A stretch of DNA of 64,000 bases from a virus, in the IMG/VR virus record IMGVR_UViG_3300042516_004698, positions 1 to 64,000 of that record. The stretch is one strand, 5' to 3'. This document shows, piece after piece, positions 61,376 through 64,000 of the stretch (position 1 is the first letter of the stretch; each line of letters opens with the position of its first letter). The notes beneath the pieces were generated by a model that worked only from the letters and a program-made list of their open reading frames with translations, did not search any database and was not told where the DNA came from. The position numbers and the translations under genes are program-made.

Positions 61376-62574
61376 TCGTCTTCCTCAGCGGCATAGTCGA
61401 ACAGGGCTTCCAGCGATAACAAGCCCTGTTCGGCTTCGGGGCCGGTAATTGGCGACCCGGCGGACTTCTCGACCATCAGGCGATCGAGCATAGCCGCCAT
61501 CCCGCGGTCCAGCGTCGGCACAATAGCCGCCAGCTTATCTCGGTCGGTATAGACACCGCCGGCAGACACGGCGTCAGCAAAGTCGTCGCCCAGCACGTCG
61601 CGGAGGTCGTCAACGGCCAGCTTTTCCAGATCGGCAAGGTCGTACACGTTGCCAGTGGTCGTCTCCACGTGGCCCGACATAAAGTCGCGAGCTGCCTTTT
61701 CGGTAATCGCAAATAATACGTCTTCGGGGCGGTCCAGCCCGCCGTTCTCATAAAGGCGCTGGAGCTTGGTATCCCGGTCGAACTGGTCAACGATGCCGGC
61801 CAGTTTCAGCCGGAACTCCTCCCGGGCGGACTCGAGCGGGCTATTTTCGACCAGATCGGCCAGTTTAGCCATTTCGGCGCTCAGGGCCGCGTGGGAGCGC
61901 TTTACGAGCTGCGCACGGCCACGAATAAGCTCAGCGGCTACTTTGACGGCGCAAAGTCCACGACCGGCAGCGGCGTCCAGACAGCCCTCAGCGGCGCTTA
62001 TATCGGCTCCGTAGGCCGTAGCCTTGTCGAGGATCTTGTTGGCGATCTTATACCGGTCGGCAAACACGAACTCGTCGCGGTACTTGTGGAAATGCGCCGA
62101 GGCAAATTTAACTTCGGTCGCGTTCCGGAGCGGCCAATGGCGTTCTACCTCGCCGGAGTCAGCCCGCCATACAATTGCAAAATCCTCGTCGGGGAGGCTA
62201 TTTAAAGACGTGGTATTTGCGGCAGCCACCTTCTCGGTCACTTCCGTTACGGCTGTCGCAATGCCAAAATACCGGGCGGCAGAGACAATCCGCTCCTCGA
62301 TGGCCTCGGCGGTTTTGGTGTCGAACTCGGCCCGCTTCTCGGCAAACCAGAGGGCGGACATCCACGTGGCCGGGGCTGTGTGGCAAGGATAAAGCTTCTT
62401 GTGCGGCTCGGCGTATAAATGCCGCGCCATTTTCTCAGGATTCCCGTGCAGGCGCTCATGGTCGGCGCTTTTAACAAAATCAGGGGCAGGGTATAAAGAG
62501 AGCAGACGGTGAGTTTCGCGGCCACTGATATCGCGGGTGTGATCCAGAGTATTCATGACGTTATTTAGCTCCAT
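61372..62574 (-). CDS. Minus-strand hypothetical protein
   Basis: The 400-aa product starts at the ATG at 62574-62572; a second in-frame ATG (62556) is possible because GGAG lies upstream of it, though at a long 12-nt spacing. It is helical and acidic, with an aromatic N-terminal region (LYPCHTAPATWMSALWFAEKR) and a long charged helical body, ending FDYAAEEDD. Its TAA stop overlaps the csrA TAG stop by two bases in a convergent TTAG. It diverges from the primase-like gene. The function is unknown; the acidic C-terminus might be a binding tail. Confidence 0.65.
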   Translation of the reverse strand: MELNNVMNTLDHTRDISGRETHRLLSLYPAPDFVKSADHERLHGNPEKMARHLYAEPHKKLYPCHTAPATWMSALWFAEKRAEFDTKTAEAIEERIVSAARYFGIATAVTEVTEKVAAANTTSLNSLPDEDFAIVWRADSGEVERHWPLRNATEVKFASAHFHKYRDEFVFADRYKIANKILDKATAYGADISAAEGCLDAAAGRGLCAVKVAAELIRGRAQLVKRSHAALSAEMAKLADLVENSPLESAREEFRLKLAGIVDQFDRDTKLQRLYENGGLDRPEDVLFAITEKAARDFMSGHVETTTGNVYDLADLEKLAVDDLRDVLGDDFADAVSAGGVYTDRDKLAAIVPTLDRGMAAMLDRLMVEKSAGSPITGPEAEQGLLSLEALFDYAAEEDD

Positions 62575-62605
62575 TATCGGAAGACACAGTCACGTGAGTG
62601 CCCTA

Positions 62606-64000
62606 ATGATTATGGGCATTGCGGACGAAAATACGTCTTTTCCCGCCGTGCTGTCTTGTCCGTTTTGTGGCAAATCGACGTTGTATTGTTACGACGACAC
62701 AGCCCGAGAAGATATCTGGTTAGCCTGCGACACCTGCTCGGTTCATGGAAATATCATAACATTCGCAGCGCAGATCTGGAAGCTAAACCCGGTCCAAACG
62801 CTCGCCCGATTCGACGAAAAGGGGCTGTGCTCCCGCAAAAACGACGCTGACGAAGTTAGCCGGCTAGCCAAGACCATAGAACGTACGACGGCGGCCGAGA
62901 AGTTCTGGACGGCGGCCCGAAAACAGCTATGGGACCATGACGACGTAACCATAGCCTACAAATTGCGTGAATTAGGCGTATCCAACGAGATTCCGTGTGA
63001 AGGACTTGTCGGAGTGGCGCACCCAAAACAGGTCGACGAATTATGCGGGTCGGTGGCGAGAGCGTTTCCAACCAACTTCGCCAAGACGGCTGTTATCGTA
63101 TTTCCGTATTACGATCTGCCGCAACGACACAGCGGCTTTTTATTACTACAGCCCGGCGAAGATTTAACAACCCAGCGGGCATTTATTACGACAAGCCGGA
63201 GCGGGCGAGTTAAGACAGACGCAGGATACTATTTATTACAGACGGCTCTCCTGCCAGAAAATCCTGCGCTTAAGCATTCGTACTTTATTGTCGATGACCC
63301 GCTCTGGGCGCTCAAGGCGCAGACTACGCAACTGCGCCACGGCCATAGCCTGCTGCCCATCTGCGCCAGCTATGACGGCAAAGAAGCGTCTAGCTACAGC
63401 ATAAACCTGCTGCTGTTCCCGCACACCCGCCGGTTCTTCTCAAGCCGCGCTGTCACGCCAGCTTTGATTTCTCAAGCTGCCGCGGCGAGAGGATACGTCT
63501 GCACGCCACCAGACCGGCGCTCGCCATTGCCTGACATGCCGGCAAAAACCGTAGGCCGCCTTGCGAATATATGCCGATACGCAAAAACATGGCAGGACTC
63601 GCTTGAGCAGGTGTTTAAGACAAACAACGGACTGGCCGCCCAAGCGTTTGCCGCCGAGCTCAATATCGACCGAGATAAGCTGCAGCGCTTTCTACAAGAC
63701 CGTACGCCGCTGTCTCATGACGCAATCCAGCGCGTGCTTGAAAAAGTCGTACCGCATCACGGCGTCGACAACATCAAGTACCGCCCCAAGACCGTCATCG
63801 AGCGCGACAACAAGTGGTACACAACTACAGGCGAGCAACTCACAAACTGCACGCCAATCGTCACGAAGATCATTCATACCGACACAGAAGACAAATACTA
63901 CGAAGGCTATATACAGAAAGAAGACATCGCCTATCCGTTTTTTGAGCGCTCTACTGTAGTCGAACGTCTCGGCCTGTTGAATTACGCCACTCAGCACATG
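62606..64000 (+). CDS. Partial primase-like protein with N-terminal zinc ribbon
   Basis: An open frame runs to the window edge with no stop (465 codons visible from the ATG at 62606; a GTG at 62594 and an ATG at 62612 are alternative starts). Residues about 18-50 form C-P-F-C ... C-D-T-C followed by VHGNIITFAAQIW, the layout of a primase CHC2-type zinc-binding domain. Residues about 150-180 (AVIVFPYYDLPQRHSGFLLL) and later strand-helix segments (SYFIVDDPLWALKAQ) suggest a TOPRIM-like core, and FAAELNIDRDKLQRFLQDR looks like a helix-turn-helix. It probably continues as a primase-helicase beyond the window. It marks the change from virion genes to replication genes. Confidence 0.65.
   Translation, partial: MIMGIADENTSFPAVLSCPFCGKSTLYCYDDTAREDIWLACDTCSVHGNIITFAAQIWKLNPVQTLARFDEKGLCSRKNDADEVSRLAKTIERTTAAEKFWTAARKQLWDHDDVTIAYKLRELGVSNEIPCEGLVGVAHPKQVDELCGSVARAFPTNFAKTAVIVFPYYDLPQRHSGFLLLQPGEDLTTQRAFITTSRSGRVKTDAGYYLLQTALLPENPALKHSYFIVDDPLWALKAQTTQLRHGHSLLPICASYDGKEASSYSINLLLFPHTRRFFSSRAVTPALISQAAAARGYVCTPPDRRSPLPDMPAKTVGRLANICRYAKTWQDSLEQVFKTNNGLAAQAFAAELNIDRDKLQRFLQDRTPLSHDAIQRVLEKVVPHHGVDNIKYRPKTVIERDNKWYTTTGEQLTNCTPIVTKIIHTDTEDKYYEGYIQKEDIAYPFFERSTVVERLGLLNYATQHM

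Noticed and set aside
1-64000. tRNA, rRNA, insertion sequences and integrase or attachment sites
   Set aside because: I saw no cloverleaf with a TTCGANTC-type arm, no transposase motif and no integrase in any plausible gene; nothing supports such features here.

Overview
The window is a continuous stretch of a large tailed bacteriophage genome with a contractile tail (myovirus morphology, Caudoviricetes). It carries a head module, a tail sheath and tube pair, a tape measure gene behind a frameshifted chaperone gene, a spike, hub and wedge baseplate module, and about 18 kb of receptor-binding genes. No portal, terminase, lysis gene, tRNA or integrase is visible, so much of the genome lies outside; 64 kb of mostly virion genes suggests a jumbo-class genome (inference). 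TAA, TAG and TGA all end genes, so the standard code fits. Most strong ribosome binding sites are of the form ACGGAGGT. The host cannot be named. The FGE/C-type-lectin-like domain and the long serine linkers are reminiscent of Planctomycetes/Verrucomicrobia-type proteins, which is only a weak hint.

Layout. 1-15.8 kb is the head side: a Pro/Ala-rich protein, an 80-aa protein, a homologue of the C-terminal half of RNA polymerase beta prime, a 799-aa protein, several unknowns, a prohead-protease-like protein, a scaffold-like acidic protein with an EF-hand, a decoration-like protein, the probable major capsid protein, and then a terminator. 14.8-18.5 kb holds neck or connector candidates. 18.5-22.1 kb holds the tail sheath and tube. 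22.2-25.1 kb is a VgrG/gp5-like spike. 25.1-26.6 kb is a tail assembly chaperone pair joined by a predicted -1 frameshift. 26.6-30.1 kb is the tape measure. 30.1-39.3 kb is the baseplate (hub, gp25-like, gpJ-like), with a sigma-factor-like gene inserted. 39.3-57.2 kb holds fibre and adhesin genes, including a 1228-aa and a 2687-aa protein with huge poly-serine spacers. 57.3-62.6 kb holds small genes, among them a csrA homologue and two minus-strand genes whose termini overlap their neighbours. 62.6 kb to the end is a divergent partial gene with a primase-type zinc ribbon.

The most interesting theme is regulation. The phage encodes a CsrA with its RNA-contacting residues intact. Several virion genes (decoration protein, major capsid protein, a fibre gene, the 799-aa protein, and probably the first gene) have their Shine-Dalgarno sequence displayed as an A-N-G-G-A hexaloop closed by a C-G pair. 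The stems differ in sequence but stay paired, which is the canonical CsrA/RsmE operator. Together with the beta prime fragment and the sigma-like protein, this suggests the phage brings its own transcriptional and post-transcriptional control of late genes. That is inference, resting on visible sequence features and known family biochemistry.
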